From the NCBI GenBank assembly GCA_018114805.1, contig CP073042.1:7175501-7239500 (forward strand): a DNA stretch of 64,000 nt, given 5' to 3'. The stretch's first letter is position 1. Each line of letters begins with the position of its first letter. This DNA comes from Candidatus Streptomyces philanthi (lineage in GTDB: Bacteria; Actinomycetota; Actinomycetes; Streptomycetales; Streptomycetaceae). Of this stretch, positions 39,089 through 48,647 are shown in pieces. The notes beneath the pieces were generated by a model. The model had not been told where the DNA came from, ran no database searches, and saw nothing but the letters and a program-made list of their open reading frames with translations. Made by a program: the position numbers and the translations under genes.

Positions 39089-40000
39089 CTACGCCGAACG
39101 CGTGGCCAGGGCATCCAACGCGGCCACCATGCGAGGCAACTCCGGGCCGCGCCCGACCGGAAGGACCTCGCCCGGTTCCTCGTCCAACAGGACGAACGCG
39201 ATGTCGTCGGTCCTGGCCACCAGGCTCCACCCCGGCCCGTCCGCGCGCAGGGTGCGTGCCTGGCCCGACGCGTACGCCGAGCGCACGCGCCCCGGCGGCG
39301 GGGGAGTGCGGAGGTAGCCATGGGCCTCGTGCAACACCCGCCGCACGCCGGCGTGACCCGGCGCCGCGACCCCGCTCTCCGTGCGCTCGTGGTGCGATGG
39401 CGCGGCGGCGAACGCGGCGTCGGGGGCGCCATCCGGGGCCGCGTCCGGCCCGGCCGCGTCAGGGGTCGTGCCGGCGCCCGCGCCGGGCTGGACGAACGTG
39501 ACGTCGTCGCCGACCCGCTCCCGCCACTCCGCCCACCGCAGCGCGATCTCGTCCGCGCCCAACCGCCGTTGGGCCGTCCCCCAGCGTGCGCAGTCGTGTG
39601 GACACAGCGGCGGTCGGACCAGCCCGTCGGGCCCCGGCTCGGGAGCGGAGTCGTGTGGCTCCAGTACGCCCGGCACCGCTACCGCGACCGCGAGCGGCCA
39701 GCCGGGCAGCGCGGTCACGACGCTGCGCTCACCCGGCGTCAGGTCGTAGTCCATGCCGCAGTCCCAGGCCGCGAGCGCGCAGGCGACCAGCGACACGTCG
39801 TCGGTGACCACGGTCCAGCGCGCGCCCGCGCCGTCCTGGCCGAGCACCAGGCCGTAGCCGTCGGGCCGGGGCGCGAGGCCGAGGACCTGGCACACCCGCG
39901 GATAGTCGTCCCCGAGGACGCCCGGGAACCGCGCCGGTGTGAGCAGCACCGCGGTCAGTACGTACAGCGCCTCGTCGCCCGTCTCATCCGTAGTGACCAC
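39089..40000 (-). CDS. Hypothetical protein, unrecognised
   Basis: 303 aa, no family recognised. The N-terminal half (ALYVLTAVLLTPARFPGVLG to LGLAPRPDGYGLVLG, then RWTVVTDDVSLVACALAAWDCGMDYDL) looks globular; a Gly/Ala/Pro-rich linker around residues 185-225 leads to a C-terminal segment (SGQARTLRADGPGWSLVARTDDIAFVLLDEEPGEVLPVG), which resembles the N-terminal VVTDD / VARTDD motif, so an internal duplication of a small beta domain is possible. GTG 40000 is preceded by GGGAGG. No signal or membrane helix. Intact. Confidence 0.65.
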   Translation of the reverse strand: MVTTDETGDEALYVLTAVLLTPARFPGVLGDDYPRVCQVLGLAPRPDGYGLVLGQDGAGARWTVVTDDVSLVACALAAWDCGMDYDLTPGERSVVTALPGWPLAVAVAVPGVLEPHDSAPEPGPDGLVRPPLCPHDCARWGTAQRRLGADEIALRWAEWRERVGDDVTFVQPGAGAGTTPDAAGPDAAPDGAPDAAFAAAPSHHERTESGVAAPGHAGVRRVLHEAHGYLRTPPPPGRVRSAYASGQARTLRADGPGWSLVARTDDIAFVLLDEEPGEVLPVGRGPELPRMVAALDALATRSA

Positions 40001-40441
40001 CGCAGCCTCCCTGCCCCGCCGTTGTTCTGCGGCCGCACTCTGACCAGCGAGTAACCACGGAGTCGATACCCCTGACACGCCCCGTACGCTCCTCACGGCG
40101 CGCCGCCCATCCGCCGGCGGACGGAGAGCGCTCCCACCGCGGCGGCCGGCCTTCCGCACCACTCGTGCGGGCCTTTCCGCTCACTGGGAAAGTCCGCTGC
40201 GTCCACCGCCTGGGCACCGCACGTACCGTCGATCTGGCCCCCTCGCCAGGCGCCCGGCGCACCGTGATCAGTCTCGCCACTCCGCGCCACGAAACGAACC
40301 TCCGGCGCGGTCGACGGATCAGTTCCGATCACCCGCGCTCCTCGGCCGTACGGCTCTGCCGCGTACCCCCAATGCCCCTACAGTTGAAGACCGGGTAGCT
40401 CGGGGAACACCCCTGTGGATCAGCGAAGGGAAGCCGGCGAC
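40001..40441. other. Non-coding gap before MpaB-like gene
   Basis: About 440 bp between divergent genes. It contains the promoters of both presumably; no ORF with coding character and no clear repeat is seen. Confidence 0.5.
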
Positions 40442-41413
40442 ATGCGGCGATACGACTGGCTACGAGAGATCCAGCGCCTCGATCCGGAGCGGGACTTCCT
40501 CCGCATCTACCGCATCACCTCGACACACGAGTTCCCCTGAGACATCACCAGAGCGCTTGAACTGGCTCTCTTCCGCACCTACGCGGTGCCGAGTGTCCGC
40601 GGCCTGCTGGCCCGGACCGGGGAATTCACCGAACGCACCCAAAAGCGCTACGACGACACGGCGCTGCTGCTCGACGCGGTACTGGAACACGGATTCGCCG
40701 ATGCCCGGGGGCGCATGGCCATTCGACGCATGAACCAGATGCACGGCTCGTACGACATTTCCAACGACGACATGCGTTACGTGCTCAGCGCCTTTGTCGT
40801 CGTACCCAAACGCTGGCTGGACGCGTACGGCTGGCGGCGTCTGTGCGAACACGAGAAGCAGGAGTCAGCACGGTACTGGCGCACCCTCGGCCGCCACATG
40901 GGTATCACCGACATTCCCGCCACGTACGGGGAATTCGAGCGCTGTCTCGACGCGTACGAGACGGCCTACTTCGGCTGGGACGAGGGCGGTAGAAGCGTGG
41001 CCGACGCCACTCGCGAGCTGATGGCCTCCTGGTATCCGCGACCGTTCGCACCACTCGCGAAGGCGGCGAGCCTGGCCCTGCTCGACGCGCCGTTGCGACG
41101 CGCCTTCCGCTATCCGGACCCCGGACCGTTGGCCACCGCGACCGTGCGCGGCGCGCTACGGCTGCGCGGCAGAGCCGTCCGCCTGCTGCCCCCGCGCCGC
41201 CAACCCCACTACGCCCGGCAGAACTCCCAGATCAAGGGCTACCCACTCGGCTACGCGGTGGCCGAACTCGGCACCTTTCCCACCGGCCCCGGCACCCGCA
41301 CACCGCGCTCCCGCACCGCGCGCCTCACCCTCACCCCCGGCTGCCCGGTGAACCACGCGAGGCCTTCGCCCGCCGCGGACCCGCCGCAGCGCAACGAGGA
41401 CGTGTCCGGCTGA
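40442..41413 (+). pseudogene. Oxygenase MpaB family (DUF2236) protein, in-frame TGA
   Basis: Heme-type DUF2236/MpaB-like oxygenase of about 323 aa. ATG 40442 after GAAGGGAAG; the N-terminus reads RRYDWLREIQRLDPERDFLRI and EFP, then TGA at 40538-40540, then DITRALELALFRTYAVPSV in the same frame. Family members have Trp at this point, so TGG to TGA is likely. Later motifs: RRMNQMHGSYDISNDDMRYVLSAFVVVPKRWLDAYGWRRL (Mn/heme-associated His) and GRHMGITDIPATY. Substrate unknown. Confidence 0.82.
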
Positions 41414-41419
41414 TCACGT

Positions 41420-41689
41420 TCATAGCCAGGTGGTGAGGGCCGCGACGGTTGCGGGGTCGAGTGAGACGTAGCTGCGACGCCGATCGGGCCCACGCGTGAC
41501 CGCGCGGCCCGGCCCGTACGGCACCACGGGGGCGACGACGGGTCGGCCGCCCGCCGGACGCGGGCCGACTGAGCGCGCGCCTGGCAGCCCACCCCGTAAG
41601 TGTCCGCGGGTGCGACCGTGCGGGGCGAGCCGCTGGCGGCGCGGCGGTGCCAGCGTCAGCGGCGGACACCAAGGGGAGGCCAAGGACAC
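41420..41689 (-). other. Open frame with weak integrase-like end
   Basis: An 89-codon minus-strand frame whose C-terminus (GPDRRRSYVSLDPATVAALTTWL) faintly resembles the catalytic-domain entry of tyrosine recombinases. The N-terminal part is compositionally random. Could be a mobile-element scar or chance; the rest of 41414-41731 shows nothing. Confidence 0.25.
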
Positions 41690-41731
41690 CGGGCTGGGTA
41701 GACGCGCCTTTCTACGCGACCCGCGAGTCGC

Positions 41732-42112
41732 TCACGCACAGGTGGGGCTGTCGACGATCCGGATGTGGGTCACCACGTCCGCCCCGAACGTCCACAGCGT
41801 GTTCGGTCTCATGCACACCGCGGTAGGCCTGTTTCCGAACTTGATGATCGCGCCATCGTCGTTCCGGGTGTTGACGGCCTTGTGGGAGCCGCGGGCTCGC
41901 GGGCCCAATACCTGGAAGTCACTGGTCAGGTCCTTGTACGACGCCGTCGGTTGATTGGCGTCGAAGTCCGCCCTGGTCTTGTAGAAGCAGACGCGCGGTA
42001 ACGTGCATCCGTGCTGGCTCCTCGCCGAGGCGTCGGGAGCCGTGGCTAGGGTGGCGCCGAGGGAGGCGGTGGCCGCCACGTCGACGCTGAGGAATTTCCT
42101 TTTCGCGTTCAT
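41732..42112 (-). CDS. Small secreted protein, I36-inhibitor-like spacing
   Basis: 126 aa with a signal peptide (MNAKRKFLSVDVAATASLGATLATAPDASA). The mature part begins with a Cys-rich entry (CTLPRVCFYKTRADFDAN) and ends with VCMRPNTLWTFGADVVTHIRIVDSPTC, so four Cys could form two disulfides. The layout resembles small Streptomyces peptidase-inhibitor-like (I36) proteins, but I cannot confirm the family. ATG 42112 has no strong ribosome site. Intact. Confidence 0.6.
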   Translation of the reverse strand: MNAKRKFLSVDVAATASLGATLATAPDASARSQHGCTLPRVCFYKTRADFDANQPTASYKDLTSDFQVLGPRARGSHKAVNTRNDDGAIIKFGNRPTAVCMRPNTLWTFGADVVTHIRIVDSPTCA

Positions 42113-42634
42113 GCTGACGAATTTAGCGAAGCGACAGTGGGCATCCGGAAGGGGCTTTACCGCCATGCTGGAACGAGGCCCTCTTCATTCCTTGCGCATC
42201 AATTCTCACGCATGCGCGTGCATGACGCTCCACATCGATTGTTCACGGAGCGGACGTCGTTGCTGAACAAACGGCGGATTGCTGTACTTCCACACCGCGG
42301 CAGCAGTGATCGCCCGCGTGCCGCGCGCGACCTCGCGGCTTGGCTGGAATGGAGGCGGTTCTCCCTGTTCAAGGCAGCGGGGAGAGGGGAGTTGGCCCAG
42401 CGACGCAGGCCCTGTCGAGCCTGCTCGTCAGCCGCGAACCGCTATCGAACATCCGCCCGCTCACCGTATTCCCATGCGCGCCCCACTACAGCGCAGGCGT
42501 CTTGAAACGGCTATCGCGACATCGAATTGACTGCCCGTCGCGCATGCCGCCCCGGTCGAATGTGTCAGCTCGCTCCACGCTGAAGCGCGAAAGCACGAGA
42601 AACGTACTGGATCGCCGGCTTCTGGCCGTGCCAC
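42113..42634. other. AT-richer non-coding stretch
   Basis: About 520 bp with lower GC than the rest, including CGCATGCGCGTGCATG-like self-complementary sequence near 42211. No ORF with coding bias. Contains the promoter of the small secreted protein. Confidence 0.45.
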
Positions 42635-42847
42635 GCACCGATGCGCCGGGCCGCCCGTCGGGACGGGGCGGTGCCGCTGTTCACCTCGGCCGACCACGGA
42701 CAGGCGCCGGCCGCCGCCGATTACCGCGAGCTGGTGGAGTACGTGAACGCCCAGCGGGGCGAGCGGCGTGGCGAGCCCTTCGAGTTTGTCGTGGGCGGCG
42801 TCAGCCCGGCCCATCCGGCACGCGCCCGACCCGCGCCGACTGCCTGA
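42635..42847 (+). pseudogene. Fragment of LLM-class flavin-dependent oxidoreductase
   Basis: About 70 codons match the C-terminal part of luciferase-like F420/FMN monooxygenases: APMRRAARRDGAVPLFTS (Trp is usual before DGAVPL) followed by ELVEYVNAQRGERRGEPFEFVVGGVSP. The flavin-binding barrel N-terminus is missing. No start or ribosome site is credible. A remnant of a deleted gene. Confidence 0.6.
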
Positions 42848-43454
42848 GCGACGTCATCGCCAACACCCGCAAGACTATCTCTGACTCTCAACTTTAGGGT
42901 GAGGATTGATCGCGGAGGCGACACTTCCCGACCCTTCTCCGGCAGCATCGCTCGCGTGGCACCGCCTGGTTGGCACGGGAGGCTGTCTCATCGGGTGTGG
43001 CCGTACCCACCCTCGCCCGCGAGCGGGCGTCGGCGCCCCGCTGCGGTGTCCACACCCCTCACGAGTGCTCACCCAACGTGATGCCCGGCAGGGTGTGAAC
43101 GCGGCATCTCGTGGTCGGGGGTGTGAGGACCAGAGGCCCCGGCGAGACAGGCGCTCGCCCTCGCGCCCCACGACCCGGCGTTCAGACACCCTGCTCCACG
43201 TCCTGACACCCGGTCATCTTCCGGGCCGCATTCGCGCCCCACCGTTGCCGAGCGACGAAGCGTCCGGCCGGCGCGCGTGCCTGATGGTGGGGAAGGCGTG
43301 CCACTGATCCGTTGCCATCTGCTCAACCGCGTCTTCATTGTGTGTCAGGGCGAGGACAAGGGCGGTCTAAAGCCAAGGCCGGGTTGCCGAGACGGCGGCG
43401 GTGAGCAAGGCCAGGACGGCAGTTACGGAGAGTACCGTACGGGGAGGCGAGGGC
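42848..43454. other. Non-coding stretch before the roadblock gene
   Basis: About 600 bp with no ORF of coding character. The upstream part of a conservon (cvnA kinase) would be expected here if the roadblock gene were in a complete cvn operon, but none is seen. Confidence 0.45.
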
Positions 43455-43865
43455 ATGGCACTGACCAAGGGGCTCGACTGGCTGCTGGACGACCTGACCA
43501 CGCGGATCGAGCACATCCAGCACGCCTTGGTGCTGTCCAACGACGGTCTGGTGACCGGAGCGAGCGTGTCGCTCATCCGGGAGAACGCGGAGCACCTGGC
43601 CGCCGTGGCATCGGGTCTGCACAGTCTCGCCAAGGGCTCTGGCCATCATTTTCGGACAGGTCACGTACGCCAGGTCATGGTCGAATTCGAGAAGGGCGTG
43701 CTCTTCGTGACGGCGGCCGGCGACGGCAGTTATCTGTGCGTGCTCAGCCACGAAGAGGCGGACGTGGGCCAGATCGCCTACGGGATGGCGCTTCTCGTCA
43801 ACCGTGTGGGTGAGCATCTCGGCGTCGAGGTGCGTCAGCAAAGCGGCGCCCCAGGTGGCGCCTGA
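43455..43865 (+). CDS. Roadblock/LC7 domain protein (CvnB-like)
   Basis: 136-aa roadblock/LC7 protein of the type encoded second in Streptomyces conservons, where it partners a sensor kinase (CvnA), DUF742 protein (CvnC) and GTPase (CvnD). Motifs: GLDWLLDDLTTRIEHIQHALVLSNDGLV, AVASGLHSLAKGSG, VLFVTAAGDGSYLCVLS and YGMALLVNRVGEHL. ATG 43455 follows GGGGAGGCGAGGG. None of the partner genes is adjacent: 43973 is a different family. It is an orphan or the survivor of a lost operon. Intact. Confidence 0.88.
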   Translation: MALTKGLDWLLDDLTTRIEHIQHALVLSNDGLVTGASVSLIRENAEHLAAVASGLHSLAKGSGHHFRTGHVRQVMVEFEKGVLFVTAAGDGSYLCVLSHEEADVGQIAYGMALLVNRVGEHLGVEVRQQSGAPGGA

Positions 43866-43972
43866 GTTCTCCGCTGCCGATCGCACATAGGTTATCCACA
43901 GGCTCACCGCGCGCGGCCCCTCCAGGGTTATGGTCGTCACTGTCAGTGATTGATCGATGGGGGAGAGGCATC

Positions 43973-45040
43973 ATGACCGTACGGGCATGGCAGGCGCGCA
44001 CGAAGGCGAGGGCGACCGTGTCGCTGGCCAGCGCGGCCAGAGAGCTTTGCTGGCCGCGGCGCAAGCTTGAGTTGGCCGTCCAGCTCGGTGTGCTGCGCTC
44101 GGTGGGCCTCGGGGAGTTGGCCCCCTGGGGGCGGCCCGTGGCCAGTCGGGGTCAGCGCGCCCCGGTCGTGCCAGGCGCCTCGTGGCAACGGCGCGTGCTC
44201 CGCTCGGAAGTCGAAAGACTCGCGGCGGACCCCCGTGCGCTGCGCGAGTCGCGCGGGCGACTGCGGCTGGTCGGCACGGCGCAGGCGGCGGAGCTGGTCG
44301 AGTTCGCGGCGGGTGAGCCGCAGTTGAGCGCGGCCTGCGCCCCCGAGCGGCTGCGGGCCATGATGCGGACGGAGGCCGACTGGCGCGGGCGGAACTGGCG
44401 CGCGCGGCGGGTGGGGCAACTCCTGACGCACAGCTCCGACCCGTGGAGCCGAGCCGCCGTCTCGGCCGCCGTGCTGAGCACCGACGCCCTGGCCGATGCG
44501 GTGCCCGACCTCGCCGAGCGGGCGTACCTACGGGAGCTCGACCCCCCGCTGAGCCCGGTGCGCGCGGTGGCTCCGGCGGTGTGCGCGGTGGTGGACGAGG
44601 TGGTGACGGCGGACGACCGCGATGAGGTGATCTGGCACCAGATCGGCCTGACCACGGCGCTGGAGGACGCCCGCCCGGCCCCACCCGCGGCGGCGCCCGC
44701 GACCGGCGTGGCAGCGGCGTTCCGCCTGACGCCAAAGGAGCGAGGGCTCCCCGTGGCGCGCCCCGCCGCCCTGGCGAGCACGGCGGGCCGGTGTGGACCG
44801 TCGGGCCGGCGTCCGTCAGGCCGCGCCGTCCTGCCGCGCGACATCCCTGGGCCCGTCCCCGGCGAGGCCGGGGACGGCGTGGGAGTTCCTGGTGCGCGCG
44901 GCCGCGGCCCGCCGCGCCCGGGAGGCCGAGCGCCCTCGACGGGTGACGGCGCCGGCAGCGCGCGCGGCCGGCGACACCCGAGAGCGGACGCTCGGCCCCC
45001 CTGGCCCGGCCGCAACCCAGGGACGCACCCGGGGCGTTGA
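43973..45040 (+). pseudogene. DUF6397-like protein, probably frameshifted
   Basis: Streptomyces-specific protein of unknown role; similar proteins carry DUF6397. N-terminal helix-turn-helix-like segment: SLASAARELCWPRRKLELAVQLGVLRSV, then RVLRSEVERLAADPRALRESRGRLRLVGTAQAAELV and MMRTEADWRGRNWRARRVGQLLTHSSDPWSRAAVSAAVLST. After about residue 265 the frame becomes compositionally odd; another frame carries WEFLVRAAAARRAREAERP near 44870, so a shift near 44770 is likely. ATG 43973 follows GGGGGAGAGG. It converges on tesB. Confidence 0.7.
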
Positions 45041-45042
45041 CC

Positions 45043-45924
45043 TCAGCTCCCGGAGGCCGCCCGGCGGTGCGGGCGGAAGAGTCCCTCCTGCATGACCGAG
45101 ACCAACAGCGCGCCGTCGCGATGAAAGATCTGACCGCGGGCCAGACCCCGCCCACCCGTCGCGATGGGCGACTCCTGCTGGTACAGGAACCACTCGTCCG
45201 CGCGGAAGGGCTGGTGGAACCACATCGCGTGATCCAGCGACGCCATGTCGTAACCTCGCGGCCCCCATAGCGGCTCCACGGGGAGGCGCACCGCGTCCAG
45301 CAACGTCATGTCGCTCGCGTAGGTGAGGGCACAGGTGTGCACCAGCGGGTCGTCCCCCAGCGGCCCCATCGCCCGCATCCACACCCCGCTGCGCGGCTCG
45401 GCGCTGGCGAGCTCCTCGGCGGTCCACCGCAGCGGCTCGACGTAGCGGATGTCGAACGCCTGCCGCTGTTCCATGCGCCGTAGCGCCTCCGGCAGCTCAC
45501 CCAGGCGCTCGCGGATGGCGTCACCGAGCCTGGGCAGCGACTCAGGCTCGGGCACGTCCGGCATCGGCACCTGATGCTCGAACCCCGGCTCCGGCTGATG
45601 GAAGGAGGCCGTCAAATTGAAGATCGTCCGCCCCTCCTGGACGGCTACGACCCGACGCGTCGTGAAGGACCGACCGTCGCGCACGCGCTCCACCTGGTAC
45701 ACGATGGGCACCCCGGGCGTGCCGGGCCGCAGGAAGTACGCGTGCAGCGAGTGCACCGGGCGCTTGCCGTCCGTGGTCCGCCCCGCCGCTACCAGGGCCT
45801 GGCCGGCGACCTGCCCGCCGAACACCCGCTGCAACGACTCGTCCGGGCTGCGCCCCCGGAAGATGTTGGTCTCGATCCGCTCCAGGTCGAGTAGGTCGAC
45901 CAGCCGCTCGGCGGGATTGGGCAT
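45043..45924 (-). CDS. tesB: Acyl-CoA thioesterase II
   Basis: 293-aa double-hotdog thioesterase that hydrolyses medium- and long-chain acyl-CoA. First hotdog: ETNIFRGRSPDESLQRVFGGQVAGQAL, VHSLHAYFLRPG and FTTRRVVAVQEGRTIF. Second: DMTLLDAVRLP, MASLDHAMWFHQPFRADEWFLYQ (conserved Asp), SPIATGGRGLARGQIFHRDGALLVSVMQEGLFR (conserved Ser/Gln). ATG 45924. Intact, followed by the DUF3516 helicase gene upstream on the same strand (stop at 45998, 73 bp). Confidence 0.94.
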   Translation of the reverse strand: MPNPAERLVDLLDLERIETNIFRGRSPDESLQRVFGGQVAGQALVAAGRTTDGKRPVHSLHAYFLRPGTPGVPIVYQVERVRDGRSFTTRRVVAVQEGRTIFNLTASFHQPEPGFEHQVPMPDVPEPESLPRLGDAIRERLGELPEALRRMEQRQAFDIRYVEPLRWTAEELASAEPRSGVWMRAMGPLGDDPLVHTCALTYASDMTLLDAVRLPVEPLWGPRGYDMASLDHAMWFHQPFRADEWFLYQQESPIATGGRGLARGQIFHRDGALLVSVMQEGLFRPHRRAASGS

Positions 45925-45997
45925 CGGTGGTGCTCCTTTGCTGGCGTGTCGCGAGACGCCGTCCGGCCACGACCCGGCGCGGGCGGCGTCTGGGAGG

Positions 45998-48511
45998 CTA
46001 CAGCGCCCCCACGTCGGTCATGCGGATCACGGCGCGGCCCTCCTCGTCGGACGCCGCCAGGTCCACCTCGGCGGAGATCCCCCAGTCGTGGTCGCCACCG
46101 GGGTCGGCGAAGGTCTGCCGCACCCGCCACAACCCGTGCTCCGGTTGCTCCTCGATGCTCAGCAACTTCGGTCCGCGCGCGTCGGGCCCGGTGCCGATCT
46201 CCTCGTACTCGTCCCAGTACGCGTCCAGGGCCCGTCCCCAGGCTTCCGCGTCCCAGCCCGACTCCCCGTCGAGCTCGCCCAGCTCCTCGACCTTGTCCAA
46301 CGCCGCCAGCTCCACGCGACGGAACAGGGCGTTGCGCACCAGCACCCGGAAGGCGCTGGAGTTCGCGGTGACGGGCCTGACCTGCTCCGCCCGTTCCTGC
46401 GCCTCCTCCGCCGACTCCGTCTCCGGATTGGCGAGCTGTTCCCACTCGTCCAGCAGGCTGGAGTCGACCTGCCGCACCATCTCGCCGAGCCAGGCGATGA
46501 GGTCCTCGAAGTCGTCCGACTTCAGGTCGTCCGGGACGGTGTGGTCCAGCGCCTTGTACGCGCTGGCCAGGTAGCGCAACACGATGCCCTCGGTGCGCGC
46601 CAGGTCGTAGTACGACGTGAACTCGGTGAACCTCATCGCGCGCTCGTACATGTCGCGGATCACCGACTTGGGCGACAGTGGGTGGTCACCCACCCACGGG
46701 TGGCTCTTGCGGTACAGGCCGTAGGCGTGCGACAGCAACTCGTCCAGCGGGCGCGGGTAGGTGACGTCCTGGAGCAGTTCCATCCGCTCCTCGTACTCGA
46801 TGCCGTCCGCCTTCATCTGCGAGACGGCCTCGCCCCTGGCCTTGTTCTGCTGCGCCGCCAGGATCTGCCGCGGGTCGTCGAGCGTCGACTCCACCACGGA
46901 GACCATGTCCAGCGCGTACGAGGGGGACTCGGGGTCCAGCAGCTCGAAGGAGGCCAGGGCGAACGTCGACAGCGGCTGGTTGAGCGCGAAGTCCGCCTGC
47001 AGGTCGACGGTGAGCCGCACGACACGGCCCTCGGAGTCGGGCTCGGGCAACTGCTCGACCACGCCACCGTCCAGCAGGGAGCGGTAGATGGCGAGAGCGC
47101 GGCAGATGTGCCGCAACTGGTTCTTGCGCGGCTCGTGGTTGTCCTCCAGCAGCCGCCGCATCGCCTCGAACGCGTTGCCCGGACGCGCGATGATCGCCAG
47201 CAGCATGGTGTGGGTGACCCGGAACCGGGAGGTGAGCGGTTCCGGCTCGGAGGCGATCAGCTTCTCGAAGGTGTTCTGCCCCCAGTTGACGAACCCCTCG
47301 GGCGCCTTCTTGCGTACCACCTTGCGGCGCTTCTTCGGGTCGTCGCCAGCCTTCGCCAGCGCCTTCTCGTTCTCCACCACATGCTCGGGAGCCTGTGCCA
47401 CCACGAACCCGGCGGTGTCGAAGCCGGCCCGCCCGGCCCGGCCGGCGATCTGATGGAACTCGCGGGCCCGCAGCGTGCGCACCCGCTGCCCGTCGTACTT
47501 TGTGAGGGCCGTGAACAGCACGGTCCTGATGGGGACGTTGACGCCGACGCCGAGCGTGTCCGTACCGCAGATGACCTTGAGCAACCCGGCCTGCGCCAGT
47601 CGTTCCACCAGCCGCCGGTACTTGGGCAGCATCCCCGCGTGGTGCACGCCGATCCCGTGACGTACGTAGCGCGAGAGGTTGCGGCCGAACTTGGTGGTGA
47701 ACCGGAAGTTTCCGATCAGCGCGGCGATCTCGTCCTTCTCGGCGCGCGAGCACATGTTGATGCTCATCAGCGCCTGCGCCCGCTCCACCGCCGCCGCCTG
47801 CGTGAAGTGGACGATGTAGACGGGCGCCTGGCGCGTCTCCAGCAGTTCCGTCACCGTCTCGGTCAGCGTCGTCGTCCGGTACTCGTAGCTGAGCGGGACC
47901 GGTCGGGTAGCCGAGCGCACCACGGCGGTCGGCCGCCCGGTGCGCCGGGTCAGGTCCTCCTCGAACCGGGAGACGTCACCCAGCGTGGCCGACATGAGGA
48001 TGAACTGGGCCTGGGGGAGCTCAAGGATCGGGATCTGCCAGGCCCAGCCCCGGTCCGGTTCGGCGTAGAAGTGGAACTCGTCCATCACCACCTGGCCGAC
48101 GTCGGCGTCCTTGCCGTCCCGCAGGGCGATGGAGGCCAGCACCTCGGCGGTGCAGCAGATGATCGGCGCGTCGGCGTTGACGGACGCGTCGCCGGTCAGC
48201 ATGCCGACGTTCTCGGTGCCGAAGATCTTGCACAGCTCGAAGAACTTCTCCGACACCAGCGCCTTGATCGGAGCGGTGTAGAAGGTGACCTCGTCGCGTG
48301 CCAGCGCCGAGAAGTGCGCCCCGGCCGCCACCAGACTCTTGCCCGAGCCGGTGGGGGTGGACAGGATGACGTTCGCGCCGGACACCACCTCGATCAGCGC
48401 CTCCTCCTGGGCGGGATAGAGCGAGATACCACGCTCCTCCACCCAGGACGAGAACGTCTCGAAGAGGGCATCGGGGTCGGCGGCGCTCGGCATCTGATCG
48501 ATAAGAGTCAC
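45998..48511 (-). CDS. DEAD/DEAH-box RNA helicase with DUF3516 domain
   Basis: 837-aa Ski2-like helicase typical of actinobacteria. Walker A STPTGSGKS (residues 51-59), motif II VVMDEFHFYAEP, motif III ILMSATLGD, motif VI REFHQIAGRAGRAGFDTAGFVV, and a C-terminal DUF3516 region of about 350 residues. The GTG at 48511 gives MTLIDQMPSAADPDALFE, matching the family start; ATG 48493 is a weaker alternative. Probably RNA unwinding in degradation or ribosome work; the family role is not settled. Intact. Divergent from the YdjM gene. Confidence 0.94.
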   Translation of the reverse strand: MTLIDQMPSAADPDALFETFSSWVEERGISLYPAQEEALIEVVSGANVILSTPTGSGKSLVAAGAHFSALARDEVTFYTAPIKALVSEKFFELCKIFGTENVGMLTGDASVNADAPIICCTAEVLASIALRDGKDADVGQVVMDEFHFYAEPDRGWAWQIPILELPQAQFILMSATLGDVSRFEEDLTRRTGRPTAVVRSATRPVPLSYEYRTTTLTETVTELLETRQAPVYIVHFTQAAAVERAQALMSINMCSRAEKDEIAALIGNFRFTTKFGRNLSRYVRHGIGVHHAGMLPKYRRLVERLAQAGLLKVICGTDTLGVGVNVPIRTVLFTALTKYDGQRVRTLRAREFHQIAGRAGRAGFDTAGFVVAQAPEHVVENEKALAKAGDDPKKRRKVVRKKAPEGFVNWGQNTFEKLIASEPEPLTSRFRVTHTMLLAIIARPGNAFEAMRRLLEDNHEPRKNQLRHICRALAIYRSLLDGGVVEQLPEPDSEGRVVRLTVDLQADFALNQPLSTFALASFELLDPESPSYALDMVSVVESTLDDPRQILAAQQNKARGEAVSQMKADGIEYEERMELLQDVTYPRPLDELLSHAYGLYRKSHPWVGDHPLSPKSVIRDMYERAMRFTEFTSYYDLARTEGIVLRYLASAYKALDHTVPDDLKSDDFEDLIAWLGEMVRQVDSSLLDEWEQLANPETESAEEAQERAEQVRPVTANSSAFRVLVRNALFRRVELAALDKVEELGELDGESGWDAEAWGRALDAYWDEYEEIGTGPDARGPKLLSIEEQPEHGLWRVRQTFADPGGDHDWGISAEVDLAASDEEGRAVIRMTDVGAL

Positions 48512-48647
48512 GCCCCCATACTGCCTGCTCTCTGCCCCGGGACGGGAACCGACTGCGTGAACGAAGATCGTTCGCGGATAGGCTGTGCCGGGCCGATGAG
48601 AACACCACCCGCCGGGGAGCGGGCACGAGCAGGAGCGGGGAACGACG

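Noticed and set aside
41420..41689. Functional site-specific recombinase
   Set aside because: Only the last about 23 residues hint at an integrase; no catalytic Arg-His-Arg-Tyr set is present.
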